Below are positions 10,706 to 22,690 of a stretch of DNA of 64,000 bases, piece by piece; position 1 is the first letter of the stretch, and each line of letters starts with the position of its first letter. Made by a program: the position numbers and the translations under genes. The DNA comes from Lumbricus terrestris. Its lineage: Eukaryota; Annelida; Clitellata; Crassiclitellata; Lumbricidae. Location of the stretch: assembly GCA_949752735.1 (NCBI GenBank), contig OX457037.1, positions 40,694,996 to 40,758,995 of the forward strand, in the 5' to 3' direction. The notes below the pieces were generated by a model that had not been told where the DNA came from, did not search any database, and saw only the letters and a program-made list of their open reading frames with translations.

Positions 10706-11190
10706 ATGTGGGACCCTATTTTTTTATACGGGTCCCATATACATGTATATCTCCAATGGACGTATGACGGTAAACACGCTTCATCTTCCTCAGCAGTCGC
10801 TCAATCCGTTCCCGTTCCTCTGCGCTAGTGTAACCCCACTAGGCCGGGGAGGCATACATTACATGGGCGATGGTGGTCATTCAGGAGACTTCCTGCAGAG
10901 CATTAAGTGAATAATGGGTGGAATAATCGTATATGTCTCTTGCTCCTGCTGAAGATGATCATCTCTCGGGTCTTAGTTGTGTTCAAACGCAAGTTATTCT
11001 TTCGAGCCCAATCAGAGATACCTTCAAATTCCTCGGTGACAGTGTTGAGGTGATTGGATCCGATTATCCGATACGTATCATCAGCAAACTTTACCATAAT
11101 ATAGTAGGCTATCCATAGAACTCATACCGTCATATGTCCATAGGAGATAGACATGTATATGGGACCCGTATAAAAAATAGGGTCCCACAT
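10706..11190. mobile_element. 485-bp element with ~65-bp terminal inverted repeats enclosing a LINE fragment
   Basis: Left arm 10706-10770 and right arm 11125-11190 are near-perfect inverted copies starting ATGTGGGACCCTAT; a second inner hairpin is formed by the GGGTCCCATATACATGT segment. No convincing target duplication was seen. The interior is a decayed non-LTR reverse transcriptase (see the pseudogene entry). Foldback or MITE-like, superfamily unknown. Confidence 0.8.
10780..11100 (-). pseudogene. Non-LTR reverse transcriptase fragment inside the inverted-repeat element
   Basis: Minus-strand reading shows KFADDTYRI (the F/YADD catalytic box), then ISDWARKNNLRLNTTKT, the typical LINE segment after YADD. 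Further down is a W-to-stop damaged version of the MYASPAWWG-like motif and SAEERERIERLLRKMKR. Stops and the short length make it a dead fragment. Confidence 0.8.
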
Positions 11191-11471
11191 AATGGGCGCT
11201 GCATCCTACGGCAGAGCTTCCGTTAGCCTGCGTGACTTGTGTTGTCTCGTCTCTGCTAATGCGACACTGATTATATCGGTAAACAATAGTTGCTCGTCTC
11301 TGCAGGATACAGACGTGACTTTCTCGAGCGATTCGAAGTAGTATGTATATATGCTAGCTTTAAACGGTTCCTGACCAGCTGATGTCTTTCTTAAAAATGC
11401 TCGCAGCACTTAACGCCGGAGAAACTCAAAAGCAGCATTTCCGCTGCTTTCGCTCGAAAACTGCATGTAAG

Positions 11472-11861
11472 CAGGGGCGGATCCAGGGGGCCAAAATGGC
11501 CATGGCCCCCCATTTAAAAATTGCATGGGACGTGGCCCCCCCCATTTGGTTTCAACAAGCCATTAAATATATGCAGTGGGAGAGAAAAACAGGACACCAG
11601 CCCCCCCCATTAAAAAATTGCATGGGACGTGCCGCCCATTTGATTTACCATACTCCCGACTACGATGACGGATGACTAAAAAAAGGTCGTCAACTTTTTT
11701 GGCGGCTGAATTGGTATCTTTTCCTGAAAAATTGGACCGATGACTAAAAAAAGGTCACCAGTTTTTTCGGCGACGAATAACACGAAATTTTTTCCCTGTC
11801 CCGCCAACAAGACCGAAAATTTTGGCCCCCCTCCCATCGAAAATTTCTGTATCCGCCCTTG
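11472..11861. mobile_element. hAT-like MITE, 390 bp
   Basis: Begins CAGGGGCGGATCCAG and ends CTGTATCCGCCCTTG. Perfect 8-bp duplication catgtaag at 11464-11471 and 11862-11869. Carries, in antisense, the GGTCGTC/poly-A module found in the elements at 937, 19779 and 23419. Confidence 0.88.
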
Positions 11862-11869
11862 CATGTAAG

Positions 11870-12622
11870 TCTATATACACAAACATCACATAGTCATGGC
11901 AGGACGAAATGAGGGGAAGGCACGAAAACCGACAGCTAAGGGTTAATTCATGGGAAGCAATGGCGTCGCCAGCGTATTTCAAACTGTGGGGTGCGTAATT
12001 GCAGCATCAACACGAGTGCCATGAAGAGTGGGAAGTGGGAAGCTCTAAAACTCAGCCAAATCTGAGTCTATTTTTTAAACATAATATAGACCCTATATAT
12101 ATAGACTATAGCTCATTCAACTGAGTTGCTTCCATAGACGATGCAGCTGGTTTTAATCGGTTTAAGCCTACCTGCTGTAATGAAGTCGATCTCGATTTTC
12201 GTTTCGTCGTCTTTTCAATGTATAGGCTACGTATTTTGAATACAAATCTTGGAAAATAAATCAATTGTCTCAGCGACTACATGCAAATGACGCGTCTGAG
12301 AGACCTGCAGGCTAGGGCATAGTGACCAGAAAGAATTATGTTTGGCATATATTAATTTGTTGCTCCTATGCATATAATAGTGTCTGGTATAGAAATTTTG
12401 TTTCTGACATGCTGCTTAACTTTGCCGCCATGGCCCTGAAGTTATTCGAGTATACCGTATTGTATTGTATCAAATTGAGCATTGCATTAACACTGCTGAA
12501 ATTTGACTATTTTCTTATCTGAAGTATTAATTAGGCTTAAAAATAGGAATATTGTGAGCCACATTTTATGGCACAGCATGTGAATTTGCTTGGCCATTCC
12601 GACATCCATGAGCCACAAGCAA
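11870..12622. other. Intergenic, no gene seen
   Basis: AT-rich with scattered AGGCCTA strings. A GGCGTCGCCAG string near 11963 resembles a hAT end but has no partner. Confidence 0.4.
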
Positions 12623-12794
12623 GGGGCCGTCCATAAATGACGTCACGCAATTTAAGGCGATTCCCTTTGACCCCTCGTCGCGTTAAAACAAAAGTCACAT
12701 GATATCTAGCAATGGACCGTCACAGATCGTCATCGATGTGTGACCACTGACCTCTCCCCCTCCAGTTACATGACGTCATTTATGGACGGTCCCC
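12623..12794. mobile_element. MITE with GGGGCCGTCCATAAATGACG termini
   Basis: 172 bp. Left end GGGGCCGTCCATAAATGACG, right end the near-perfect inverse (CATTTATGGACGGTCCCC), arms about 24 bp including TGACGTCA. The target duplication is at most 2 bp (aa), suggesting a Tc1/mariner- or ISL2EU-like mobiliser rather than hAT. Confidence 0.75.
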
Positions 12795-13500
12795 AATGCA
12801 TTATTCTAACTTAAAAAATGGAATGAATGATTAAAATTGAGAGAAACTTGTTATCCTTAATTACGCTTCACAAAATGTTCACATGCTGACAATGCGTTTC
12901 ACTCATATTATATAGTTCACTCACTTTTTGTGGTATATTTGACCACGCTTTTGAGGAATTCGCGCTTTCTTCGAATGTGGCCTTCTCTACGTTCTACAAA
13001 CTGACCTTGCTGCGTCTGTACTACCTGTAGCAACTTTGAATGCATGCTTGTGGCAATGGTATTTTTCAAGATCTAACATACTGCCAGTTTTAATGTATTC
13101 CTTAAGGCTATTTTTCTTAAACTTGCAAGTTATTTGAGGTTCAAGTCTGGAAACATCCAACCAGTTAACTAGAACACAGTAGACAGTGGCTTCTAAATTC
13201 AGTTTTGGGATTGTGAATGTTCTAATATCACGTGAACTGATAATAGACAGCGATCAGTTTTCCTTGCTATTTTAATTCTTCTGGCTGCCAGTTCTGCGTG
13301 TGTTTTTTCTCATCAATCATCATATTCACTTAAACATTTTCTGGGTAACCTTAGTAACCATTCTTTTTAATACATATGCCAACAACCTTTCTCTCAGAGT
13401 ATGGTAGGAAGCTTGATGCAATGAAGAGCAAATAAATGTCGTAACGTCAACTCATTGAAATGAAACATGCAGATGAACTACTGGAGAGGATGCCTGCATG
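12795..13500. other. Intergenic, no gene seen
   Basis: AT-rich, without recognisable coding or repeat structure. Confidence 0.4.
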
Positions 13501-13504
13501 TAAC

Positions 13505-14060
13505 TCCAGCTTTCTTATTACTCCATTGTTCCAGCATGCTTTTCTGTATTTACCGCCATTCCATCACAGCCAACAGCTATTATTGAACTGAAAGAAATAT
13601 CATTAAGCCTATCAGACAAGAATTCGTGCATTGCTTCGAAAATTCCTGCGGCTAATCCACTGTTTGGTGAGATATGCCCTAAATAAAGTGATCCTAGTTC
13701 TCGTATCAAACATGTATACTGTATAGGCACTTCCATTATTTGATATTTATGACCAATTGACTGCAAGCTTAAAGTTATATCTGTCCCACCGTCAAAATAC
13801 AGTGCTGTAGCTTCACGCTATCTTCTCTTCCATCGGATAGCCTAATGTTTTACGAAACCTTTCTCTCTCTCTTCCCACAATCTGTCAGTAGCTGAACTTC
13901 GGTCATCATCAGTCACAATTCCATAGTCCACAAGTAGACCTACTTCTGTTGCAAGTGCAGCACCAACTGCATTGGAGAAACTATATCTGTCACATTCCCT
14001 TGGCAAAGCTGGGAGTGACTTGGTGTAGCAAGAGCATGTTTTTCCTTCAGATCGCATATA
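13505..14060 (-). pseudogene. Decayed member of a multicopy invertebrate protein family of unknown function
   Basis: Minus strand, two open stretches separated by stops. The upstream one holds LPALPRECDRYSFSNAVGAA, then VDYGIVTDDDRSSATDRLWE; the downstream one holds ALYFDGGTDITLSLQSIGHK and, after it, YLGHISPNSGLAAGI and IAVGCDGMAVNTEKHAGT. I associate the YFDG-x-x-D-x-TL and VGCDG-x-x-VNT signature with a repeated family seen in several invertebrate genomes, probably transposon-linked. The name is not known to me and the link is from memory, not a search. In-frame stops between the two blocks show it is dead. Confidence 0.55.
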
Positions 14061-14535
14061 GCCTAAACGTCCTCATAATGATTCTGATGCTGTGGAATCC
14101 GAGTCAACTGTGTCACAGCTAGAACCATTGTCTGGTGTATCATCTATACTTTACACAGTCCTTGAGATTTATAATAGGCTACTTCTTGTTGTTCTCTTTC
14201 TTTTCTGTCCATTTCTCCATGACCATAGTTCTCGCGTTTGCATGGTATGTGTTTTCGCCATGGTTTGCAGCCGCGAAAGTAGACTAAACTTCAGGTGCTC
14301 GGCGGCAAAGTTAGATGCAATAAATTTGATGCAATTTTTCTTCAGTTCTTTCATTTAGGACCTGGAGCAACTTTTTAAGTCATGCCAAAGTTCATTTTAA
14401 ACAAAAACACTTTTCTTGCTATACCCTACTGCAGGCTATTCAACGGAACTATTGATGTCTATCGATCTGCATTGATCTGTACTGAAAGGCCAATGTAGAA
14501 GTATATGTATAAATATAATTGTATATGTGATGCAT
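14061..14535. other. Intergenic, no gene seen
   Basis: No confident feature. Short open frames on both strands look random. Confidence 0.35.
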
Positions 14536-15151
<616 letters not shown>

Positions 15152-15189
15152 CCGTTTATTGACAAAGCATCAACCAAGTACAAAATAAC

Positions 15190-15830
15190 GGCGCCGTAAC
15201 AAAACGGCGCAGGACAAAACGGCGCAATAGAAAGATTATGATACCCGTCTAGTGATTGTTTGTTATTCACGAATTCAAGATTATGAGATATCGTTCCGGA
15301 TTCCGGCAACTAGGGGCACACCCAATTCAAAATACATCTATGCGTTTAAAATGGAAGTCGGATTGATACAAAATCATTTTTCCTTAAATAGAATCTGGAT
15401 TGATGGAAAAAAATTTGCTTAAATTGAAGCTGGATGAATGAAAACAGTCTTGCTTAAATGGAAGCTGGAGTGAAGAAAATATCCTTGCTTACATGGAAGC
15501 TGGATTGAAGAAAAATATTCTTGCTTAAATGGAAGCTGGATTGAAGAAAAAATATTCTTGCTTAAATGGATGCTGGATTGAAGAAAAAATTCTGGCTTAA
15601 ATTGGAGCTGGATTGATGAAAAATAAATAATTTAAATGGAAGTTGGATTGATATTTAGAATATACTTTTGATGCTTCTGCTATTAAACTACTAAAAACCA
15701 TTGTTTTTTAGTTCAGTTTGCGCTGTTATGTCGGCGCCGTTTTGTTACCGCGCCATTTTGTTACCGCGCCGTTTTGTCGGCGCCGTTGTGTCGGCGCCGT
15801 TTTGTCCTGCGCCGTTTTGTCAGCGCACCC
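15190..15830. mobile_element. 641-bp DNA transposon with ACAAAACGGCGC terminal repeats and an internal minisatellite
   Basis: Perfect 8-bp duplication aaaataac at 15182-15189 and 15831-15838. Both ends carry ACAAAACGGCGCAGGACAAA-type repeats in inverted orientation (ACAAAACGGCGC twice on the left, about five times on the right). The centre, 15340-15650, is an imperfect ~36-bp tandem repeat around GCTGGATTGAAGAAAAATAT and TTGCTTAAATGGA. hAT or Mutator-like; 8 bp alone does not decide. Confidence 0.8.
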
Positions 15831-16379
15831 AAAATAACAGCAATCAGTACAAACTCAATGGTTTTCAAGTGATTGGTGCATAAGTCAAAGGATCAATCCA
15901 AAAAGGTCGTATAGACCCGCTGAGGCTGGATTGACCCTTCCTTTCTTGATAACATATGGCTGTTGTAAAACAGTGCAAAGAACAACATGTTATACATAAA
16001 ATGACAACAAACTGAAACGAAATGACAAACAGATTTTAAAAAACACAAAAAATGACCAATGGTTTAAACCTAGTAAACTGATATTAAACAGTCTTTTAAT
16101 TTTTTCTTAAACATGTTAATGGTGGGTATAAGTGTAACACACTTTGGAAGATTATTCCATATCATAGGACCAGAACATTTAATCGAAAATAATTTCGTCC
16201 TAGTATGTGCAACATCGGTGCGGTAGTATAACAGAGTTCTAGTGAAATGGTCATGTACAGCAATTCCCTGACAAAAATAACCATCAAATGTCCTATAGGT
16301 AACAATCTGTGATGATAGCGAAACATGAACAAATTGATTTGAAACTTATTTATATCTGCAAGTCGCAGTATGTTATAGG

Positions 16380-18394
16380 CAGTGGCGCAACCATGGGGGT
16401 GCTGGGGGGTGCTTGAGCACCCCCCAGGGCTAAAAAGGTGACCCACGCAATTTTTCCAAATCCGACGAGTTGTTTGTGGGTGGGGTGGGGGGGGTAGGGG
16501 ATCTTTCGGTCTTTGAGTCTTTCAGATTACACAATCAAGCAAGTTCCTTCATTCTTCTGTATTATAATTTTAGTCAAATTCATTGTTCATAAAGCACTTG
16601 ATTTTAGAGTTTTGCTGGTCTACCTGAGTTTGACTGGGTCTCGAGAATTTGCCTATAGATCCTGTGCCTTTACATTACAGTATCTCACCAATTTATTGAT
16701 TATATGTTGCGACTTAATTGATAGTACCGTGTGTGCAATTTTTTGGGCAAAATTTGGCGAAATGATAGCAGTTTTTAGTAGCTGCATATGTTTATTATAA
16801 TTATTGTCTTACATATAAACTGCCATATTATACCATGATCTTATTTCCTACTATAATAGGCTAATTAAAATTTTATTATTGTAATATAATTACGATACTA
16901 TCATATGATATTATAATGTGCATAACTTACGGTAGCCTACTGTTATTGGCGGATATTTAGGGCGATAGGGGAGACGTAAGTAATTGTTAGGCAGCAGTAT
17001 GAAGTCTTAAACCCCCAAAGTTTGTGGTATAACTGGACGGATATGCTTATATCCCCCAATATGTCATAAATATTTCATAAATATTATTAAAAATTTCTGC
17101 AATGTTATCAACTGTTTATCCATAAGGAACAATTTGGTTAAGACAGCCTAAAACGCTGTCATTACAGTGTATGTAAATTAAAAACAACTCTAAGACGATG
17201 GGAGGGGAATTTATTGGAATCTTATATCACATCTCTGAGTACTAAAATCATGATTTATTTTGTAAAAATGACAGCTTTAAAAGTCAGGGTGCACTTTGCA
17301 AATCCCACAATTTTTAAGTAATTGTGACTTGTGAGGTAACACACTGAAATTTTAAATTAAAATCTATGACTATCAGCATTGAAAATGAGCAATTTTATTA
17401 AGATGACAGCTTAAAAGACCATTGCAGTATGGAAATAAACTAAATAAAAATGGGGAGGGCATTGAAATCTTACACCATGTCTTTCAGCAATGAAATCATG
17501 ATAAATTTCGCTAAAATGACACCCTAAAATGATACCACTGCAGTGTGGAAATAAAAATTCTATGTTGGGGAGGAGACACATCCCCTGCCCAAACCTATTC
17601 TCCTGCTAGGCCTATGTTGAAATCTTAAATCACTCTTTTTTATCAGCACGGAAGTAGCCTAATAGAGTTATTTTGCTAAGTTGACATCTTAGAATGGTAC
17701 CATAATAAACGTGGAAAATCAGAATTTTTTATAATTGTGAGTAGGCCTATATTCATTAAAGTTTAGACCACTCTTGTCAGCAATGAAATAGTATAGCAAT
17801 TATGTATGTTTTGCTTTAGATGCTTACTTAAAATGCTGCCACTGCAGTGTGGAAACTAGAAAATTTATGATGGGGAGGGGCACATCCCCTCTCATAGCCC
17901 CTGCCCTCTCGGCGCCACGGGCTTTGGAGATTTTCCGTCGGATGCTCGCCTTTCCCCAGAAACCTTGATTCCCAGAGAAGGGACTAGAAAAACACAGATT
18001 ATTGGGGGGGAATGGGGCTAGATTAAACACTGGTTATTAATTCTGCCACTCATGGGCAGAGAAGAACTAAGGCCCTTTGTTTTATCTAAACAAATGGAAA
18101 AGGACATTATTTTTTAAAGTCCTAAACCGTGTTTTTCAGAAGTTTTAATGACTCTATCGCTCATAAATACAGCTGGCAAACAAGAGCCTGAAACGCGCTC
18201 TAGCTGATGCCAAAAGTAAAAAATGCGTTGGTTTCTGGGGCTCCGCCCCAGACCCCGCTGGGGAGCTTACGACGCTCCTCCAGAGCCCCTAGTCGGCATT
18301 GGCTTCGTGCCTTCGGCACTCGCTGCTTCGCACCTTCGGCGCTTACAATAATAATTCTGAGCACCCCCAGGAAAATTTTCTGGTTGCGCCCCTG
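16380..18394. mobile_element. hAT-like element, 2015 bp, inserted in LINE
   Basis: Ends CAGTGGCGCAACCA and TGGTTGCGCCCCTG. Perfect 8-bp duplication gttatagg at 16372-16379 and 18395-18402; removing the element rejoins the LINE reading. No transposase found. The interior (about 17100-17900) consists of five or so diverged ~130-150-bp tandem copies, each with a phrase like CCACTGCAGTGTGGAAA and GGGGAGGGG. The right end has a GC-rich block (18235-18345). Confidence 0.85.
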
Positions 18395-18870
18395 GTTATA
18401 GGTTCGAAAAATTGGTTTGGTACTGACAGACCAGCATAACAAGAAAATAGTTCGAATGGCACGTTTTTGCAAACTCTCCAAGTTTTTTAAATAAGAAGTA
18501 TAAGTTGAGGCCCAGCAAATGTTACAATATGACAAGTATGGGAAAATTAAGGAATAATATAAGCCTTGTAATGTAGCTTGAGAAAGACAGTGACGGATTC
18601 TTAATAGTACGCTAATATTTTTGGCTATTTTCTTAGAAATTTGCTTAATGTGTTCCTTCCAAGTGAGGTGCTGGTCCAGATACACACCTAAGAATTTACA
18701 TGATTTAACTGGCATAACCAGTTGACCACCCATTATCAATCTGTGATCATAAACTGATGGTAGTTTACGGCGGGATCCAAAAAGAATAAAGTTTGTTTTA
18801 TCAATATTAAGCGATAATTTGTTAGCTCTAAACCAGGAAGAAATGGCAATTAGCTCATGATTAGCTCATG

Positions 18871-19770
18871 TAGCCTATGCAGCTAGGCTACATATGGCCT
18901 AGGACCCTATAGGTCTATAATATTCTGGAAGGCCTAAATCGGAACTTTTGGGTGACAAAATATTTTCATACAAAAGACAATTAATTGAGCAAGTGACAGT
19001 TTAATACATCATTGCAAAGTTCACTGCATGTTCTAAAAATGTTAATTGGTCCTATTTGTAAAAAATCTGTTTCGGTCTCGTAATAAAGAGTTTTTATGCC
19101 AGGTCGGATAAGAGCTAATCCGCCTCGTTGTCGATTGAATTGAAGTTGTCCTTCTCTTGAGGCTGTGGTTCGATGGCCCACTGCGATCTTGCTCCACATT
19201 TACCTCCAGTCCTCCACCGTCTAATCATGTAAAGCTCCTTCACCCACCCCCACCCCTTTCGTCTCTCGACTCAACAACGCATACGCACACACATAAATGA
19301 AAAATAAATTTAAAATCAATAATATTGAACTGGTGGGATTTTAAGCCATGCACTCCAGGAGACTCCTGCCTTTGCGAGGAGCTTACGCGGTTTTACGCCA
19401 CGCCAGAGGCCCGGCAGGTAGGTTTACTAATACAATAAACTACAAACACACAACAACAACAACGACAACACAGAGCCACACAACCACAACTCCTCGCAAT
19501 CTGCGCTGGCCAATATCCTCAGGCAGCCATGTAGCGGTTCCTAGACCAAAACAGAAAACCCACGAAGATAATTAATCAATCTCATGACAGATATATGGCA
19601 TCATTTTGGAAGAAATAAAGCACAAGATTAAAATATATATCCAGGTATCCGGTCAAAAACCTCGCGTCCAAAACCGCGCATATTAAAGCCTACATGCAGT
19701 TAGATAGTGTGCTGCTGTGTAGGCCTATATAGGCCTAGGACCTATGTACTCATTATCTCTGAGTTGGAAG
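18871..19770. other. Intergenic with one candidate short exon
   Basis: No established gene. At 19348-19417 an ATG opens an Arg-rich, presequence-like stretch ending at a good splice donor (see the next entry). The rest is AT-rich with AGGCCTA strings. Confidence 0.4.
19348..19567 (+). CDS. Possible tiny two-exon gene with a mitochondrial-type presequence (tentative)
   Basis: Exon one, 19348-19417, reads MHSRRLLPLRGAYAVLRHAR plus GPA, positively charged with no acidic residue, and ends at GGCAG|gtaggt (phase 1). A candidate second exon follows TCCTCAG and reads SHVAVPRPKQKTHEDN then stop. The joined product would be about 40 residues, which is short. No homologue was recognised. The first exon may equally belong to a gene whose other exons were not recognised, or be chance. 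Confidence 0.2.
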
Positions 19771-19778
19771 TTAATGAC

Positions 19779-20197
19779 CAGGGCTGTACTGGTAAATTTT
19801 GAGGTGAGTATACGCTGACCAGGAGAAAAACCGACTTTTTCGGGAAAAAATTTCTGGCGGCTGTCATCCGGCAAAAATTTCCCCATTTTCCCGTCCGAAA
19901 AATCTGATGACCTTTTTTTTTTAGTCGTCAGCCGAAATCTCATGAAAATTTTCCATTTTCGCCGCCAAAATTTCTGACGACCTTTTTTTTTTTTAGTCAT
20001 TCGCTCTGGGTTTTGTTCAAAAATACACCTGAATAGCCTTTGCCTTTCTTTCGCGTATACCCACACACCCTTTGTGAGGTGAGTATACGCTGTATACCCG
20101 CGTATACCCTGGTTTTTCGCGGTGAGTATACGATGCCGTTTTTTCCCGGAGGTGAGTATACGCCGTATACCCGCGTATACCCTTGATTACAGCCCTG
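19779..20197. mobile_element. hAT-like MITE, 419 bp
   Basis: Ends CAGGGCTGTACTGG and GATTACAGCCCTG. Perfect 8-bp duplication ttaatgac at 19771-19778 and 20198-20205. Contains the poly-T/AGTCGTC module (19905-20005) and several GTATACGC/GCGTATAC inverted motifs (20054-20180). Confidence 0.9.
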
Positions 20198-20419
20198 TTA
20201 ATGACACAGAAACTTTTAGACTGAAGTAGGTCTATGACAATCCTAAAACAAGAAATAAGACAAGGTCTTCGAAATATTGTCGTCGTAAGTCGTAACGTCA
20301 AGTAGTCTTTTATAGGTCAATAAAAATAATGTTTAAGTAAAAATGAACTCCTATCTTTATGCCATCAGTCGATACAGACTGACATTATTACCCTACAGAA
20401 TTTTGGCACGAACAGATAT

Positions 20420-20870
20420 GTGACCGTGCATGAGAAAACCCGGCCAAAGTCGCGAATATTGAAGCCGAGTAAATCGAGCGGAAAGGTCTACACCCAGTTC
20501 TCAACGAAATGCACGCTACTGTGCGGAGACTCCTATTTAAATCTGTGCCATTCCTTCAATTTAATTTTCCAAGAAATACCGTTGACACCATTGGAAAGAG
20601 CAGAAAATTTCAAGTTTAGAACATATTACTAAATTCTGATGAAAAATCTATTGACTTTTGTGTGGTTCATGTAATGGATGTAATTTTCAACTGGCGATTT
20701 CTCCCTAAAACGATTTCTCAAGATGCTAAAAATCATAAAAATTTCATTTCAAAAGATGCAAATATACGGTTTTCACCAATTTGATCAACTATATCTGTAC
20801 TATTTAAAACAAACTTAAACTCATTTTATGGAATTTCCGACTTTGGGAGGGTTTTCTCATGCACGGTCAC
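20420..20870. mobile_element. 451-bp MITE with ~40-bp terminal inverted repeats
   Basis: Left arm GTGACCGTGCATGAGAAAAC continuing to AAAGTCG; the right arm is its inverse, ending GTTTTCTCATGCACGGTCAC. Flanked by atat on both sides, inside a palindromic cagatat/atatctg context. Superfamily unclear. Confidence 0.75.
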
Positions 20871-20889
20871 ATATATCTGTATAGGTTGA

Positions 20890-21110
20890 CTAGAAAAGGT
20901 TAAGTTTTTCAGTCCAGGGCGAAAGACAGTCTCGTTTTAAGAGAGTTACGAACATGAGCAGGGAGAGAGTTCCAGATGAAGGAACCAGCAAATGTGAAAG
21001 AAACCCCCAACCAAAGACAAGACGTACGTGTACCATGAATCAGGCCTCCATACTTTCCAGTAGATGCTGATCGAAGAGAAGAGTTACAAGAGTTTCAAGG
21101 TTGGACCAAA
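20890..21110 (-). pseudogene. LINE C-terminal remnant
   Basis: The minus strand reads GGLIHGTRTSCLWLGVSFTF then AGSFIWNSLPAHVRNSL, the usual phrase near the end of LINE reverse transcriptases (WNSLP). No catalytic part present. Confidence 0.6.
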
Positions 21111-21411
21111 GAAGATAAGAAGGATGGCAGGTGATAGGTACATGCCTTGTACATGAGGAGTGCTATGTAGCTTGAAGCGAATACGTTTACATGCAGGAAG
21201 CCAGTATAAAAAGCAAAGAACTGGGTCATTGGTCTTGAGACAAACGGACCGTGGCGCAAGGGCGCTAAATCAGACAAGAGTATCTCAGAAACGCAATTTG
21301 AATTTTTAAATGAGAAAGAAACTTCAAATACACATCCTTTAAAACTTTAATAAGTATAGCCAACTTGTAGCACCTCGACATGCACAGTGTCAAGGTTGGC
21401 CGGTTCATAGA

Positions 21412-22385
21412 ACCTTGGTGGATCGGAGTAAAACACATTGGTGGACCGGTGCACAGCACCTAATTAGTGAATTGGTGTACAGCACATTGGTGGATCGGTG
21501 TACAGCACCTCAGTGAATTGGTGCACAGCACCTTGGTGGACCGGTGCACAGCACCTAATTAGTGAATTGGTGCACATTACCTTGGTGGACCGGTGCACAG
21601 CACCTGGGTGGATCGGTGCACAGCACTTTGGTGGACCGGACCACAGCACCTTAGTGAATTGGTGCGCAGCACCTTGGTGGATCGGTGCACAGCACCTTGG
21701 TGGATCGGTGCACAGCACCTTGGTGGATCGGTGCACAGCACCTTGGTGGATCGGTGCACAGCACCATGGACCGGTGATCACAACCTTGGTGGATCGGTGC
21801 ACAGCACCTTGATGAATCGGTGCACAGCACCTTGGTGGATAGGTGCACAGCACCTTGGTGGATTGGTGCACAGCACATTGGTGGATCGGCGCACAGCACC
21901 TTGGTGCATCGGTGCACAGCACCTTGGTGAATCTGTGCACAGCACCTTGGTGGATCGGTGCACAGCACCTTGGTGGATTGCTGCACAGCACCTTGGTTGA
22001 TTGGTGCACAGCACCTTGGTGGATAGGTGCACAGCACCTTGGTGAATTGGTGCACAGCACCTTGATGAATAGGTGCACAGCACCTTGGTTGATTGGTGCA
22101 CAGCACCTTGGTGGATCGGTGCACAGCACCTTTGTGGATCGGTGCACAGCACCTTGGTGGATCGGTGCACAGCACCTTGGTGAATCGGTGCATAGCACCT
22201 TGGTGGATCGGTGCACAGCACCTTGGCGGATCGGTGCACAGCACCTTGATGGAATGGTGCACAGCACCTTGGTGGAACGGTGCACAGCACCTTGATGAAT
22301 TGGTGCACAGCACCTTGGTGGACTGGTGCACAGCACATTGATGGATCGGTGCACAGCACCTTTGGTAGATCGGTGCACAGCACCT
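21412..22385. repeat. 23-bp satellite array, about 41 units, open in nearly all frames
   Basis: Tandem 23-bp units made of CACCTTGGTGGATC followed by GGTGCACAG. Each unit holds two overlapping inverted repeats (CACC-TT-GGTG and GGTGC-ACA-GCACC). No frame of the consensus has a stop on either strand and the period is not a multiple of three. Long apparent proteins with 23-residue repeats (up to 304 codons on the minus strand) therefore arise without being genes. Confidence 0.97.
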
Positions 22386-22564
22386 TGTTGCTCTACTGCT
22401 TGATAATTTCAGGTTATACTAAACGCCATACTTACCGATCGTTTTTCCCGGTCTTGAAATCATGATGATGATGTTATTTTCTGTCAAAGGCGTATACCGT
22501 ACCGTCTATGGTAGGACAATTTCTTTTTCACTTCGTTAATCGATAGCCGCTCAGTTCACTTAAT

Positions 22565-22690
22565 TAATGTTGATCGTCATCTTCCCCGACATCGATCTTC
22601 CTCGTCTTTCGTCGTCTTTTGTCGTCTTCTTCATCGTGTTTTTCATCTTCGTCGACATTTTCGTCGTCTTCAGCGTCTTCCTCTCTGCAG
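22565..22690. repeat. Degenerate CGTCTT/CATCTTC simple repeat
   Basis: Pyrimidine-rich repeat of GTCGTCTT and CATCGT words. The open frames over it are low-complexity artefacts. Confidence 0.75.

Noticed and set aside
21464..22383. Repeat proteins of 200-300 residues on both strands
   Set aside because: The 23-bp satellite lacks stops in all frames; no start context, introns or conserved domain.
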